The notes: generated by a model from the sequence alone, not told the origin. 64,000 nucleotides of DNA from Natrinema gelatinilyticum (GCF_024266705.1 NZ_CP100756.1:2666001-2730000), one strand, 5' to 3'. Shown: positions 44,148 to 55,757, counted from the first letter of the stretch. Program-made: numbers and translations.

Positions 44148-45146
44148 ATGTTCATTGGAATCGACGTGCACAAACGGTACTCACAAATCGCAGTATTGGA
44201 CGAAAACGGTGAGATTGTCGAAGAGGTTCGCGTCGAAAACGCGAACCTCGACGACTTTGCCCAGCAGTACGTTGGGTCAAAAGCCGCGCTTGAAGCGACT
44301 AGCAATTACTACCACATCCATGATACTCTTTCAGAGTATCTGGATGTGATCGTTGCTAATCCAGGCGAACTAAAGTTAATCTCCGACTCGGACAAGAAAA
44401 CTGATCGCGTCGACGCGAAACAACTTGCTCGGATGGTTCGGTTAGGCTCGATTCCTGAAAGCTATGTTCCTACCGACGAGGTTCGGCAAGCCCGCGCACT
44501 TGTGCGCGGGCGCCAGAAGCTCGTTGAGAACCGGACTGAGTATGCGAACAAGATCCATGGTTTGTTGAGTGACCACGGGATCGCTCAGGAGGTGAAACCG
44601 CTGAGTGTGAAGGGACGAGAGTTCCTCGCGGAACTCTCGCTCCCGGCGCCGTGGGATGCGCTGTTGGAGTCGTATCTAGAGCTTATTCAGACACTCACTG
44701 AGCAGATTGAGTCGTTGGAAGCGGAGATCGAGGAACGGGCTGGGTCTCTGAAGGAGACCCAGCTCCTGATGACGATTCCTGGCGTGAGTTATTTTACGGC
44801 GTTGACGATTTACGCGGAGTTGGGAGAGATCGCCCGGTTTGATCGGGCCAAGGAGGTCGTAAGCTACGTCGGGCTGAACCCGATAATCCGCGAGTCTGGC
44901 GACTCGCGGTTTGAGGGAAGTATCTCGAAACGAGGGTCAGGGCGAGTTCGGTGGCTGCTTGTTCAAGCGTCGTACACAGCGGTTCATACGTGCGAAGACG
45001 AGTACCTTAGCCGGTTTTACAACCGATTAGCCCGAAAGAAGAACTCGAAAACAGCGATTGTAGCAACCGCTCGGAAGCTGCTGGTTTCAATGTATCATAT
45101 GCTGGACCGTGAGGAGGTGTACGATCCACCAGGGGTGAGTGCCTGA
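44148..45146 (+). CDS. IS110-family transposase/recombinase
   Basis: 332 residues from ATG 44148 (MFIGIDVHKRYSQIAVLDE); an upstream in-frame ATG at 44106 is less likely. The N-terminal RuvC-like DEDD domain has Asp5 in GIDVHK, a Glu in AALEATSNYY, and KKTDRVDAKQLARM with its Asp pair. The C-terminal transposase_20 domain contains LMTIPGVSYFTALTIYAELG, VSYVGLNPIIRESGDSR and SKRGSGRVRWLLVQAS, with the nucleophilic Ser in the last segment. The frame is intact. Family members recombine DNA guided by a structured bridge RNA. Confidence 0.93.
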   Translation: MFIGIDVHKRYSQIAVLDENGEIVEEVRVENANLDDFAQQYVGSKAALEATSNYYHIHDTLSEYLDVIVANPGELKLISDSDKKTDRVDAKQLARMVRLGSIPESYVPTDEVRQARALVRGRQKLVENRTEYANKIHGLLSDHGIAQEVKPLSVKGREFLAELSLPAPWDALLESYLELIQTLTEQIESLEAEIEERAGSLKETQLLMTIPGVSYFTALTIYAELGEIARFDRAKEVVSYVGLNPIIRESGDSRFEGSISKRGSGRVRWLLVQASYTAVHTCEDEYLSRFYNRLARKKNSKTAIVATARKLLVSMYHMLDREEVYDPPGVSA

Positions 45147-45346
45147 GCGCCGCCGGGGCGGCGCTCATTGGCCGGTTGGTGGTAACGTTAGCGACTGCTC
45201 TCACTACCAAGAAGTCTCCCGCCTGATGGCTGTTACAGTAGCCATCGGTTCGCCGGTTGTCGATTCTACGCTCGAAAATTACAGCAAGTCCTCGTCGCCC
45301 GAAGAATTATCTTAGCAAACGTGGTTTGTTTAACCAGCAGAATTTC
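45147..45346 (+). ncRNA. Candidate structured right-end (bridge) RNA of the IS110-type element
   Basis: Three stem-loops follow the stop codon. The first is 45146-45165 (agcgccgcc/ggcggcgct, 2-nt loop). The second is 45176-45210 (ttggtggt/actaccaa with one G-U). The third is 45225-45246 (gatggct/agccatc, 8-nt loop). The region has no open frame of note. Position and structure fit an IS1111-type bridge RNA, but I cannot assign target- and donor-binding loops. Confidence 0.35.
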
Positions 45347-45373
45347 CATAGGTGAATAGATGCTGAGTGGTAG

Positions 45374-45600
45374 TTAGAGCGGCTCACGGGGCTGTTCTAT
45401 GGTAATGATGGCGAACATGAGGATGATTTCACGGAACTGTCGATACGAGCCCAGTACTCCCACGGCATCGCCGAGCGAGCGCTTTGTCGTTGAGTACGAG
45501 GTTTCGGCCATTCAGCGCTGAAAGTAGCCGTTTGCCCGGGTGAGAGCGGTGTATCCTTTCGTGAGTGGTCTCGATCTCCGCTGTAAGATCAGCGGTTCGA
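45374..45600 (-). pseudogene. C-terminal remnant of an IS5-type transposase
   Basis: The minus strand reads KGYTALTRANGYFQR, a TGA where Trp is likely, then MAETSYSTTKRSLGDAVGVL and SYRQFREIILMFAIITIEQ, ending TAA at 45374-45376. This is the usual C-terminal block of a haloarchaeal IS5-group transposase, where the ETS-x5-K segment carries the DDE Glu. The upstream part is lost. It is unrelated to the transposase at 22170. The 45600-45854 stretch is otherwise empty. Confidence 0.7.
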
Positions 45601-45854
45601 GGTAGGAAAACTGTGCGAACCAGCAGTCGTTTATCGTCAGTGGTCTGTCTTAACGTATCGCTCGAGTTCCTAGACGGCTGCTGACTATCGGCGTGTGATT
45701 CCCTTCAGCGATAGGTGTCGGCCCTCGAGCGTGAACGACGATGTCGGGTGCGGACGGTCACCACGTTCCAGTGACGGTCGATCCGCTACGATTCAACGGA
45801 TGGACGGGTCCGTCGGCGGGAGGTCTTTGTCGTGTCGCTTCCTATTCGAACTTG

Positions 45855-46600
45855 ATGAGAGAGTTCGTCTTCGCTCTCGAGTACGATTCCGGGACGAACC
45901 CGGTCGCGGACGTCCTCGAGGCAAACCCAGGCACGACGGTTCGGTCGCTATCGTGTCACGTCACGCCCGAGAGCCTCTGACGGGTCGACCACGCGTCCGG
46001 GACCGAGACGGGAATCGAGGCCCTCGAGGCGGCCTACCGCGAGCCATCGTACTGTGCGGACTGTCTGGTTCGGGACGACTGCGGCGCAGACTGCGAGACG
46101 CAGGTCCTCGATCGCTCGCGGGACGAACTCGTCGTCTACACCTACTGGGATCGGACCGACGTCTGTACGTCGGTTCCCCACCTCGCGCTCGAGTATCTCG
46201 GCGAAGGACTCCTGTTCGAGACCTATCGGGGGGGCGACGCTACCGCTGGCGGATCGTCCTCGGGAGCGACGCGCCGGTCGGCGACTTCTTCGCCGCGCTC
46301 GGCGACGAGGTCGGCGAATGCGTCGGCATGGAAGTGATTCGCCTCAGCGACCTCGATCCAAGTCGCGAGCGGCCCGAATCGGCGGAGTCGTTGCCGGTCG
46401 AGCAGCGGGCTGCATTGCAGGCCGCCGTCGAACGCGGCTATTACGAGACCCCGCGTCGAATCGACCTCTCCGACCTCGCCGAGGAACTGTCGGTACCGAG
46501 GTCGACCCTCTCCTACCGGCTCCGGCGGGCCAAAGCGAGCCTCGCCACCGCGTTCGTCGCCGACAACGATTCGCTCGAGGCGATCACGACGGGGGACTGA
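45855..46600 (+). pseudogene. Broken bat/HTH-10-type transcriptional regulator
   Basis: From ATG 45855 the frame reads MREFVFALEYDSGTNPVADV and meets TGA at 45978, probably a former TGG (Trp). It continues through EAAYREPSYCADCLVRDDCG to a run of seven G near 46218-46224 where the frame shifts. The last part, ETPRRIDLSDLAEELSVPRS then TLSYRLRRAKASLATAF, is the HTH-10 DNA-binding domain. One nonsense change plus one frameshift inactivate it. The Cys-rich middle and the ATPase remnant downstream suggest it once sensed a metal. Confidence 0.88.
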
Positions 46601-46671
46601 GCAGCGAGACCGGATTTCGGTTGGCGCACGCCGAATAACCCGTATGCGTCACAAGTGATTACGGTCGGGTA

Positions 46672-47537
46672 ATGAGCGATGCTTCGCCGCCGCCGAATGG
46701 GGGCGAAGGTGTGGACTCGAGCCGGACCCTCGAACTCCGGATTCCGGACATGGACTGTTCGTCCTGTGCCGGGAAAGTGACGACCAGTGTCGAGCGACGC
46801 TCGGGACCGAGGCGGTCGAGGTGGAGGGGCGGCCCGACTGCGAGTGTGAGAACTGTCTGGACGTGGCCGGGGAAATCGTTCCGCGACTCGAGGCAGCGGG
46901 CAAGACCGTCGTGGTCGTCGGCACCGAGGACGGACCGTTGGGCGTCGTCGCCGTTGCGGATCGAGTTCGTTCCGACGCAACGTGGGCCATTTCGCGACTG
47001 CGAGAACGGGGCGTTCGCGTCGTAATGCTCACCGGGGACAACGAGGGCACCGCCCGAGCGATCGCCGAGCAGGTCGGTGTCGACGAGTACCGCGCTGAAC
47101 TCCTACCCGACGAGAAGGTCGACGTAGTCGAGGAGTTACAGGCGGAGTACGGTGAGGTCGCGATGGTCGGCGACGGCATCAACGACGCGCCCGCGCTAAC
47201 GACGGCCGACGTCGGCATCGCCATGGGCGCAGCCGGGACCGACACGGCCCTCGAGACGGCCGACGTCGCGCTGATGGGTGACGATCTCACCCGGTTACCG
47301 TACCTCTTTCGCCTCTCGAGGAAAGCAAACGGCGTCATTCGGTAGAATATCTGGACGAGCCTGGCTGTGAAGGCGATTCTCGCCGTGGGTGCCCCGATCG
47401 GACTCGTGACGGTGATTCACGCGGTCGTCATCGGTGACATGAGGATGAGCTTCGGCGTGACCGGAAACGCGATGCGGCTCGCGGACGTCGAACCCGAAAC
47501 GCCGACCCCCGCCGAGGACGCCCCGACCGAACGGTAA
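46672..47537 (+). pseudogene. Gutted heavy-metal P1B-type ATPase
   Basis: An N-terminal HMA metal-binding motif ([20 protein letters not shown]) is followed near 46796-46802 by a frameshift and then directly by the end of the nucleotide-binding domain ([20 protein letters not shown]). The P-domain motifs [16 protein letters not shown] and [12 protein letters not shown] remain. The transmembrane helices, the CPx motif and the DKTGT phosphorylation site are deleted. TAG at 47343 breaks [13 protein letters not shown] (Gln codon lost). The last frame ends at TAA 47535-47537. It lies just downstream of the broken regulator, its likely former controller. Confidence 0.9.
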
Positions 47538-47747
47538 TCGGCGTCCAGGGACTACTCCGGGTGAGACGACCGACCCCTTTCTCTCGGTGATCATTAGCTC
47601 CGGAACCGGGAAACGCGACTTTCCCGTCTAGGGACGGAGATTCTATCGACGTCCGGAACGAATCATATCGCCCGAACGTGTGGCTCAAACGGCGTGCTGC
47701 ACTGTTCGGCGGGGGACCTAAACGCGGCCGGCACTAACATAGTATTG

Positions 47748-49607
47748 ATGACAGAAAAACCGTCGGACAGCAACGCATCCGCAGACAGCACGCGAACCGC
47801 CGGCGGCGTCGAGGATCGAATCGAGGCTGACGGCTCTCCTGAGTCCTTCGACAGCCTCGAGTACGAGGTCGTGACGCCACCGGTGCTCGTCATCGGGGCT
47901 GGCGCGGCGGGCGCACGCGTTGCGATCGAACTCGCCGAATCGGGCGTCGAACCGCTCGTAATCGGCAAGCGTGAGCACGGCGACGCGCACACGACCTGGG
48001 CGGCCGGCGGCGTCAACGCCGCGCTCGGATCGCTCGACCCCGAGGACGACTGGACCGTTCACACGGCGGACACGCTCACCGAGGGCCACCATCTGAACGA
48101 TCCAGCGGCCGTCGAACTGATGGCGCGGGCGATGCCCGATCGAATCCGCGAACTCGCCGACTGGGGGATGCCCTTCGACAGAACGGACGACGGCGACATC
48201 GACCAGCGCTACTTCGGCGCGCAGTCCTACCGCCGCACCTGCTTCGTCGGCGATCGAACCGGCGAAGCGATGCTCGACACGCTGATCGGCCGGGTTCGCG
48301 AACTCGAGGTTCCCCACCGCGAGAACGTGATGATCACGCGATTGCTCTCGGATGGCGACCGCGTCGACGGCGCGATCGGCTTCGACATGGAGGCTGGAAC
48401 GGGGCTGTTGTTCCGGACCAATCATGTCGTTCTCGCGGCGGGCGGGTTCTCGGCGCTCTACCACCGGCACTCGTCCCGAGAAGACGAGAACAACGGCGAC
48501 GCTCAGGCGTTGGCCCTCGAGGCCGGCGCCCGACTGATGGACCTCGAATTCGTCCAGTTCCACCCGACCGGGATGGTCGGTGACCGCTACGGCGAGGAGT
48601 GGGATGGTCGACTCGTCACCGAGGCGGTCCGCGGCGAAGGTGGGCGACTCTACAACGCGGACGGCGAGCGGTTCATGGAGCGATACTCGCCCGACCAGAT
48701 GGAACTCGACGCCCGCGACGTCGTCGCACGAGCCATCGCGCGGGAAGTCCGCGAGGGTCGGGGTACCGAGGAGGGAGGCGTGTACCTCGATATCACCCAT
48801 CGAGACGCCGAGTACGTCCGTGAGCGACTGCCGTCGATGGTCGAGCGCTTCGAGTCCCTCGGTGTCGACATCACGGCGGAATCGATGACTGTCGCGCCGA
48901 CGGCTCACTACACGATGGGCGGCGTCGACATCGACTTCCGCACGGGCGAAACGGGCGTCGAGGGTCTCTACGCCGTCGGCGAGACGGTCGCGGGCGTCCA
49001 CGGAGCGAATCGGCTCGGAGGGAACTCATTGGCCGAAACCGTCGCGATCGGCCAGCGAGTCGGCGATCACGTCGCGAGCGTCGTCACCGAAACCGACGTG
49101 GATCCCGACGTGACCGACGGACAGCGGGCGCTTGCCGAACGGGAGTTCCGGGCACTGCGCGCGCTCGCCGCCTCGGACGGGTCCGTCAGTCCGACACGGC
49201 TCCTCTCTGACCTCGGTGAACTGCTCTGGGACCACGCCGGTATCCTCCGCGACGAAGCGGGACTCCGGGACGGGCTCACGGAACTCGAGTCGCTTCGGGC
49301 TCGCACCACCGACCTTCGCGTTGACGGCGGGCTCACCTCGAAGTCGTTCGAATACGCCGTGGACCTCTCGATGGCGCTCGTCGTCGCCGAAGCGATGCTT
49401 CGGGCGGCGATCGAGCGAACAGAGTCCCGCGGGGCCCACTACCGGACGGACGTCCCAGAGACGGAGTCCGACTGGCGGATGAATCTCGTCCTCGCAGCCG
49501 ACACCGAGGGCGTTTCGATCAGCCGCCGCGGCGTGGCCGATCCCAGTCCGCCCGTCCGTGAGGCACTCAACGAGGGGTACGAACTCGACTATCACCACCT
49601 CGAGTAA
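47748..49607 (+). CDS. FAD flavoprotein of the aspartate oxidase / fumarate reductase family
   Basis: 619 residues from ATG 47748 (MTEKPSDSNASADSTR). After an acidic 40-residue leader comes the FAD motif VLVIGAGAAGARVAIELAES, then HTTWAAGGVNAALG, FVQFHPTGM and VRGEGGRLYNADGERFMERY, with catalytic Arg in RDVVARAIAREV and the C-terminal GANRLGGNSLAETVAIGQ. It is a paralogue of SdhA at 60287 but lacks SdhBCD neighbours. L-aspartate oxidase (NadB) or a soluble fumarate reductase are both plausible. Confidence 0.85.
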   Translation: MTEKPSDSNASADSTRTAGGVEDRIEADGSPESFDSLEYEVVTPPVLVIGAGAAGARVAIELAESGVEPLVIGKREHGDAHTTWAAGGVNAALGSLDPEDDWTVHTADTLTEGHHLNDPAAVELMARAMPDRIRELADWGMPFDRTDDGDIDQRYFGAQSYRRTCFVGDRTGEAMLDTLIGRVRELEVPHRENVMITRLLSDGDRVDGAIGFDMEAGTGLLFRTNHVVLAAGGFSALYHRHSSREDENNGDAQALALEAGARLMDLEFVQFHPTGMVGDRYGEEWDGRLVTEAVRGEGGRLYNADGERFMERYSPDQMELDARDVVARAIAREVREGRGTEEGGVYLDITHRDAEYVRERLPSMVERFESLGVDITAESMTVAPTAHYTMGGVDIDFRTGETGVEGLYAVGETVAGVHGANRLGGNSLAETVAIGQRVGDHVASVVTETDVDPDVTDGQRALAEREFRALRALAASDGSVSPTRLLSDLGELLWDHAGILRDEAGLRDGLTELESLRARTTDLRVDGGLTSKSFEYAVDLSMALVVAEAMLRAAIERTESRGAHYRTDVPETESDWRMNLVLAADTEGVSISRRGVADPSPPVREALNEGYELDYHHLE

Positions 49608-49685
49608 GCGGCGTCACGTCGACACTCGAGCGCAACCGAGACACATATGCCGGTTCGATACAGTATTCCCATATCCGTATCTGGC

Positions 49686-50276
49686 ATGAGAGACGAGGCA
49701 CACACCGTCCTCCGGCGGGACCCCGTGATGGCGGATCTCATCGAGCGACACGATCCCTACGACGAACCGGACTGGGACGAGTACGAGCGGCTCTGTATCT
49801 CGATCATCAACCAGCAACTCTCGACGGCGAGCGCGGCGGCCGTTCGGGAGCGCGTGTTCGCCCTCTTCGAGGGGGACGTGACGCCGGCCGCGGTGCTGGC
49901 AGCGGACGAAACGGCGCTTCGAGAGGCGGGACTCTCTCGGCGCAAGGTCGAGTACATACAAAACGCCGCGCACGCCTTTCGGGAGAACGATTACACGCAA
50001 ACAGGGCTCGCCTCTCGCTCCGACGACGAAGTCGTCGACCTCCTCACCGAGATCAAAGGAATCGGCGCGTGGACCGCGCGCATGTATCTCCTGTTCGTCC
50101 TCGAGCGCCCCGACGTGTTGCCCCTCGGTGATCTCGCCGTTCGTCGCGGTATCGAACAACTGTACGGAAACGGCGCGGAACTGAGCCGCGAAGAGATGCG
50201 CGAGATCGCCGACCCGTGGCGACCGTACCGGAGCGTCGCGACCCGATACATCTGGGCCGAGTACGAGTCCGATTGA
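49686..50276 (+). CDS. DNA-3-methyladenine glycosylase, HhH-GPD (AlkA-like)
   Basis: 196 residues from ATG 49686 (MRDEAHTVLRRDPVMADL); an upstream in-frame ATG at 49647 would add 13 residues. The helix-hairpin-helix motif is LLTEIKGIGAWTARMYLLF, and the catalytic Asp follows in VLPLGDLAVRRGIEQ. SIINQQLSTASAAAVRERV is the typical first-helix segment. It excises alkylated bases. No Fe-S cluster cysteines are present, separating it from Nth/MutY. Confidence 0.92.
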   Translation: MRDEAHTVLRRDPVMADLIERHDPYDEPDWDEYERLCISIINQQLSTASAAAVRERVFALFEGDVTPAAVLAADETALREAGLSRRKVEYIQNAAHAFRENDYTQTGLASRSDDEVVDLLTEIKGIGAWTARMYLLFVLERPDVLPLGDLAVRRGIEQLYGNGAELSREEMREIADPWRPYRSVATRYIWAEYESD

Positions 50277-50316
50277 ACGGGGACAGGGCCACCGACACTG
50301 TGACCTTCGGCTGAGA

Positions 50317-52515
<2,199 letters not shown>

Positions 52516-52740
52516 CTAGTCCAATCCTTCTATCCAATTCACGAACTAATGTCAGTGATGGATTCGCATTGTGTATTCAGCACAACCGCTGTGGCCTGTT
52601 TCTAATCGATGATTTCGACAAGGACAGAATACCGGTTTCACTGATTGTAATTTCAGTTTACAGCTCACCGAGTATCGTTCTCGGCACTGCAAAGAAAGCT
52701 TCCGTTCTCTCTCACAGAGTGCGAATCGAGCGAAAACGAC

Positions 52741-52768
52741 CGAGAACCCTGCTGAAGTGGGGTTCTCG
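52741..52768. terminator. Stem-loop 3' of the RimK/RimB-fusion gene
   Basis: cgagaaccc (52741-52749) pairs perfectly with gggttctcg (52760-52768). A second pairing, cgagtcg with cgactcg, lies at about 52774-52800. They follow the stop codon of the minus-strand gene at 52813 by 13 and 45 nt. No T-run is evident, so termination is only a possibility. Confidence 0.35.
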
Positions 52769-52812
52769 ACCACCGAGTCGAGCGGGAGCGGGACGACTCG
52801 ACCCCGGCTGAT

Positions 52813-54156
52813 TCACTCCTCTTCTTCGGGCGTGTCGGCCGCTTCGCCGTCGATCCGGCGGCTGACGTCGACCTGGTAGTTCTCGAGGATGTCCCGGCCG
52901 AGCAGGACGGGGTAGTCCATGTGGCTGCGGTCTTCGACGCTCGCCGTGACGGTGTGCTGGTTGCCGCCGACGCCGACGACGACGTCAACGACGGGACGGC
53001 TCTTGGCACTCTTGGAACTCCCGGATCGGATCCGCGTGATGGATTTGATCGGGCCGGCACCGATGTCCGCGGCGAGACCAGTGTCGATGCTCGTTCGAGT
53101 CGCACCGGTGTCGGACTTTGCCAGCACGGATTTCGAGCCACTGGTCCCTGAGAGAACCACTTCTTCCGTGTATCCGATCACGGCCGGTTCCGAGTCCTGT
53201 GACACCATCTCTGACGGTTGGGCCGTCGGTCGGGAATCGTCGAGGATGCTCGTGAGTTCCCCAACGCGTTCCTCGTCGACTTCACCGCCGGCGCGTTCGA
53301 TCGCCATCTGAGCGATGTGCGGTGCCGGACTCACCTGCGTCGCCTGATAGAGTCCTTTGAACCCGGCCGTCGGGTTGACCTCGAGGACGAACCAGCCCTC
53401 GTCACCCTCGACGAGGTCGACGCCGGCGTAATCGAGTCCGACGACAGTTGCCGCGCGGCGGGCCATCTCGCCTGCTTCCTCTGGGAGGTCGTCGGTCACG
53501 TCCTCCACCGACCCGCCGAGGGCGACGTTGGTTCGCCAGTCGTTGTCCGGTGCGTAGCGGTACATCGCGCCCACGATATCGTCGCCGACGATGTAGACGC
53601 GCAAGTCGCGATTGGGGACTCCTTCCTGATCGACGAGTTCCTGCAAGAAGGCGTATCGGTTGCCGACCTTCGCATTGATCGGATCGTCGGGCCCGACCTT
53701 CCACGTGCCCCCTCCGTGTGTCCCGATCGCGGTCTTGTACACTGCTTCCTCTCCATAGCGCTCCCGCGCGGCGGTCAACTGCTCCGCGCTGAGCGCCAGC
53801 GTGACATCTGGCGTTCGGACGTCGTTCGACGCGAGCGCTGTGGCAGTCGAGAGCTTGTGCATCGCTGTCATCACCGCACTGGGCTCGTTGAGCGTCGGCA
53901 CCAGACGTGAGAACGCGTTCGCGAGCCCGAGTTCCTCCGCGGGCTGTTCAGTGTTCGATAACAGCATCCGATTCGCGATCACGTCGACCGATGGCTCGAG
54001 GACCGGGCTTCCGTCCACGACGCTGATGGACGTGTTCTCGCTTCGGAGCCACTCGGTGTCGTGTCCGAGGTCCTCGACGGCGTTGAGAATCGCTTTCGTT
54101 TCCTTGCTCGTGTGAAGACTCAATACCCCGACAGTAACGGGATCGGCGACGGCCAT
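52813..54156 (-). CDS. RimK-like ATP-grasp ligase fused to a RimB/retropepsin-like domain
   Basis: 447 residues. Residues 1-285 are an ATP-grasp amidoligase: YKTAIGTHGGGTWKVG near 138, FLQELVDQEGVPNRDLRVYIV near 175, metal-binding Asp in DYAGVDLVEG and Glu-Val-Asn in FVLEVNPTAGFKG. Residues about 320-430 are a beta-rich aspartyl-protease-like domain with AKSDTGATRTSIDT and VLLGRDILENY, as in RimB/ATP-dependent zinc protease family proteins. Ligase and protease would attach and remove amino acids on a common target. Separate genes are the usual arrangement. Confidence 0.88.
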   Translation of the reverse strand: MAVADPVTVGVLSLHTSKETKAILNAVEDLGHDTEWLRSENTSISVVDGSPVLEPSVDVIANRMLLSNTEQPAEELGLANAFSRLVPTLNEPSAVMTAMHKLSTATALASNDVRTPDVTLALSAEQLTAARERYGEEAVYKTAIGTHGGGTWKVGPDDPINAKVGNRYAFLQELVDQEGVPNRDLRVYIVGDDIVGAMYRYAPDNDWRTNVALGGSVEDVTDDLPEEAGEMARRAATVVGLDYAGVDLVEGDEGWFVLEVNPTAGFKGLYQATQVSPAPHIAQMAIERAGGEVDEERVGELTSILDDSRPTAQPSEMVSQDSEPAVIGYTEEVVLSGTSGSKSVLAKSDTGATRTSIDTGLAADIGAGPIKSITRIRSGSSKSAKSRPVVDVVVGVGGNQHTVTASVEDRSHMDYPVLLGRDILENYQVDVSRRIDGEAADTPEEEE

Positions 54157-54287
54157 ACAAACTCAACGCCGAGCCGTCGGATAAGCATTGATAGTTTAGT
54201 CGATCCGTGCTGGCTCTCAGAGCGGAGTACGGTCACCGGGTCGACAGCTCAACCGATAACAGACCGAACTCGCCTCGAGTCGGTACT

Positions 54288-55757
54288 TTAGCTAATGACC
54301 GACCGAACTTGTCCGGGGTCGACGAGCCCACTCAGTACCGCGAGCACGGCCCAGGTGACCGCACCGACGGTGACCGCTCCGAACAACATGAGTAGGCTCG
54401 AGACCATCGGTGTGACGAGTAATACCGCCACCCCCATCACGCCCGTAATTCCGCAAATGAGTCCGGTCGTTCGGGCGAGTCGCGCGACGTTCAGCGAGAG
54501 TTCAGTGTGGACGACGTAGAGGTTCACCGCCACGTACACGGAGTGCGTTGCGACCGTCGCAATTGCGGCGCCGACGACCCCGATCGTCGGAATCAACAGG
54601 ATGTTCAATCCGAAGTTTGACAGCGCCGTCACACCCTTCGCGATGGCGCGCGCTCGAGCGCGTCCCAGGTAATCCAGGCTATCGCTGGTCAAGTTCGTGA
54701 TCGCTTGCAACACGACGAACCCGGTGAGGACCTGTAAAACGGGGACTGCCGCCGCGTAGTCGTTTCCAAAGATTATGGTCAGGAACGGCCGTGCAACGAT
54801 CGCGAGACCGACCGCAGCCGGAATGTAGAGCAACAGAACGTTCGTCAGCGACGTCTCGTATATCCGTCTGGCCTCCGCGAGTTCGTCGGCGGCCTTCTGT
54901 TCGCCGAAGTTCGGCGAAATCGTGAACCCAAGCGACGCCGCGGGTGCGAGTACGAAGTCCGTAACTTGCTTTGCAAGGGTATAGAACGCGACTGCAGCGG
55001 GGTTGAGGAACAGTCCAACCAGGACGATGTCGATCTGCTTGTCGATGACGTTCGCGCTTTGGGTCGCCGTCAGGGGGACGCTGTACTCGAGCAGCCGCCG
55101 TGAGAGTCCCTCTTCGTACTCGTCGGCTGCCTCGTACTGCCTGTAGAACCCGTAGTAGAGGATACCGATCCCGATGACGGCGGACGCGGCGTAGCCGACG
55201 ATGTACCCGAAGAACGCGCCGAGCGCGCCGAGACCGGCGAGAACGAAGGCGACCGAGAAGAGCAGCCGTCCTGCGCCGCTGACCGCCTGCACGATGGCGC
55301 TGTAGCCGAGATGGTTGAATCCCTGGAACGCAACCTGCGCGAACGTGCTCCCGGAGGTGACGACGAGATACAGCACGCCAGCAGCGAGAAACGGAGTGGC
55401 TCCGGGTTCGCCGAGCGCGTTCGCGATCCACTCGTGAAAGAGCAACAGGACGTACGCCGCGAACGTGATCAAGACGAGTTTGGCCGTGATCGCCGTCTTG
55501 AGGAGATACGGAATCTGTCCCGGATCTGTCTCCCGGTATTCCGAAAGATATCGGGCGACGGACCGCGAGAGACCGAGATCCGCGAATAGCTGGATGATAG
55601 TCAGTACACCGATCGCCCAGTACAAGGCGCCGTAGCCGTCCGGATCGAGCAGAAATCTCGCCAGTACGAACATTAGCAGCGCGCTCGAGATCATGAAAAT
55701 CGCGCGCGCTACGAGCGTTGCCTTGAAGCCGTGAACGATGTGATCCTCTCTGTTCAT
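54288..55757 (-). CDS. Polysaccharide/oligosaccharide flippase (MATE/MOP superfamily)
   Basis: 489 residues from ATG 55757 (MNREDHIVHGFKATLVAR); the open frame extends 99 codons upstream but that part is not typical. About 12-14 transmembrane helices. The start resembles Wzx/PST proteins: FVLARFLLDPDGYGALYWAI and LFADLGLSRSVARYLSEYRE. It probably moves lipid-linked glycans across the membrane for S-layer glycosylation or exopolysaccharide. No glycosyltransferases are adjacent. Confidence 0.92.
   Translation of the reverse strand: MNREDHIVHGFKATLVARAIFMISSALLMFVLARFLLDPDGYGALYWAIGVLTIIQLFADLGLSRSVARYLSEYRETDPGQIPYLLKTAITAKLVLITFAAYVLLLFHEWIANALGEPGATPFLAAGVLYLVVTSGSTFAQVAFQGFNHLGYSAIVQAVSGAGRLLFSVAFVLAGLGALGAFFGYIVGYAASAVIGIGILYYGFYRQYEAADEYEEGLSRRLLEYSVPLTATQSANVIDKQIDIVLVGLFLNPAAVAFYTLAKQVTDFVLAPAASLGFTISPNFGEQKAADELAEARRIYETSLTNVLLLYIPAAVGLAIVARPFLTIIFGNDYAAAVPVLQVLTGFVVLQAITNLTSDSLDYLGRARARAIAKGVTALSNFGLNILLIPTIGVVGAAIATVATHSVYVAVNLYVVHTELSLNVARLARTTGLICGITGVMGVAVLLVTPMVSSLLMLFGAVTVGAVTWAVLAVLSGLVDPGQVRSVIS

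Larger units (their letters stand above)
43932..45349. repeat. 14-bp perfect inverted repeat flanking the IS110-type element
   Basis: atggaaattctgct at 43932-43945 is the exact reverse complement of agcagaatttccat at 45336-45349. The arms are 1.4 kb apart and bracket the IS110 transposase. They could be part of the element ends or remains of an older inverted insertion. Confidence 0.7.
44101..45357 (+). mobile_element. IS110-family insertion element
   Basis: The boundaries are proposed from an 11-bp direct repeat, cataggtgaat, at 44101-44111 and 45347-45357. This gives a left non-coding end of about 36 nt and a right non-coding end of about 200 nt. A long right non-coding end is the arrangement of the IS1111 group, where a bridge RNA lies downstream of the gene. 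If the true left end lies upstream near 43946, the layout would be IS110-group instead. Confidence 0.6.
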
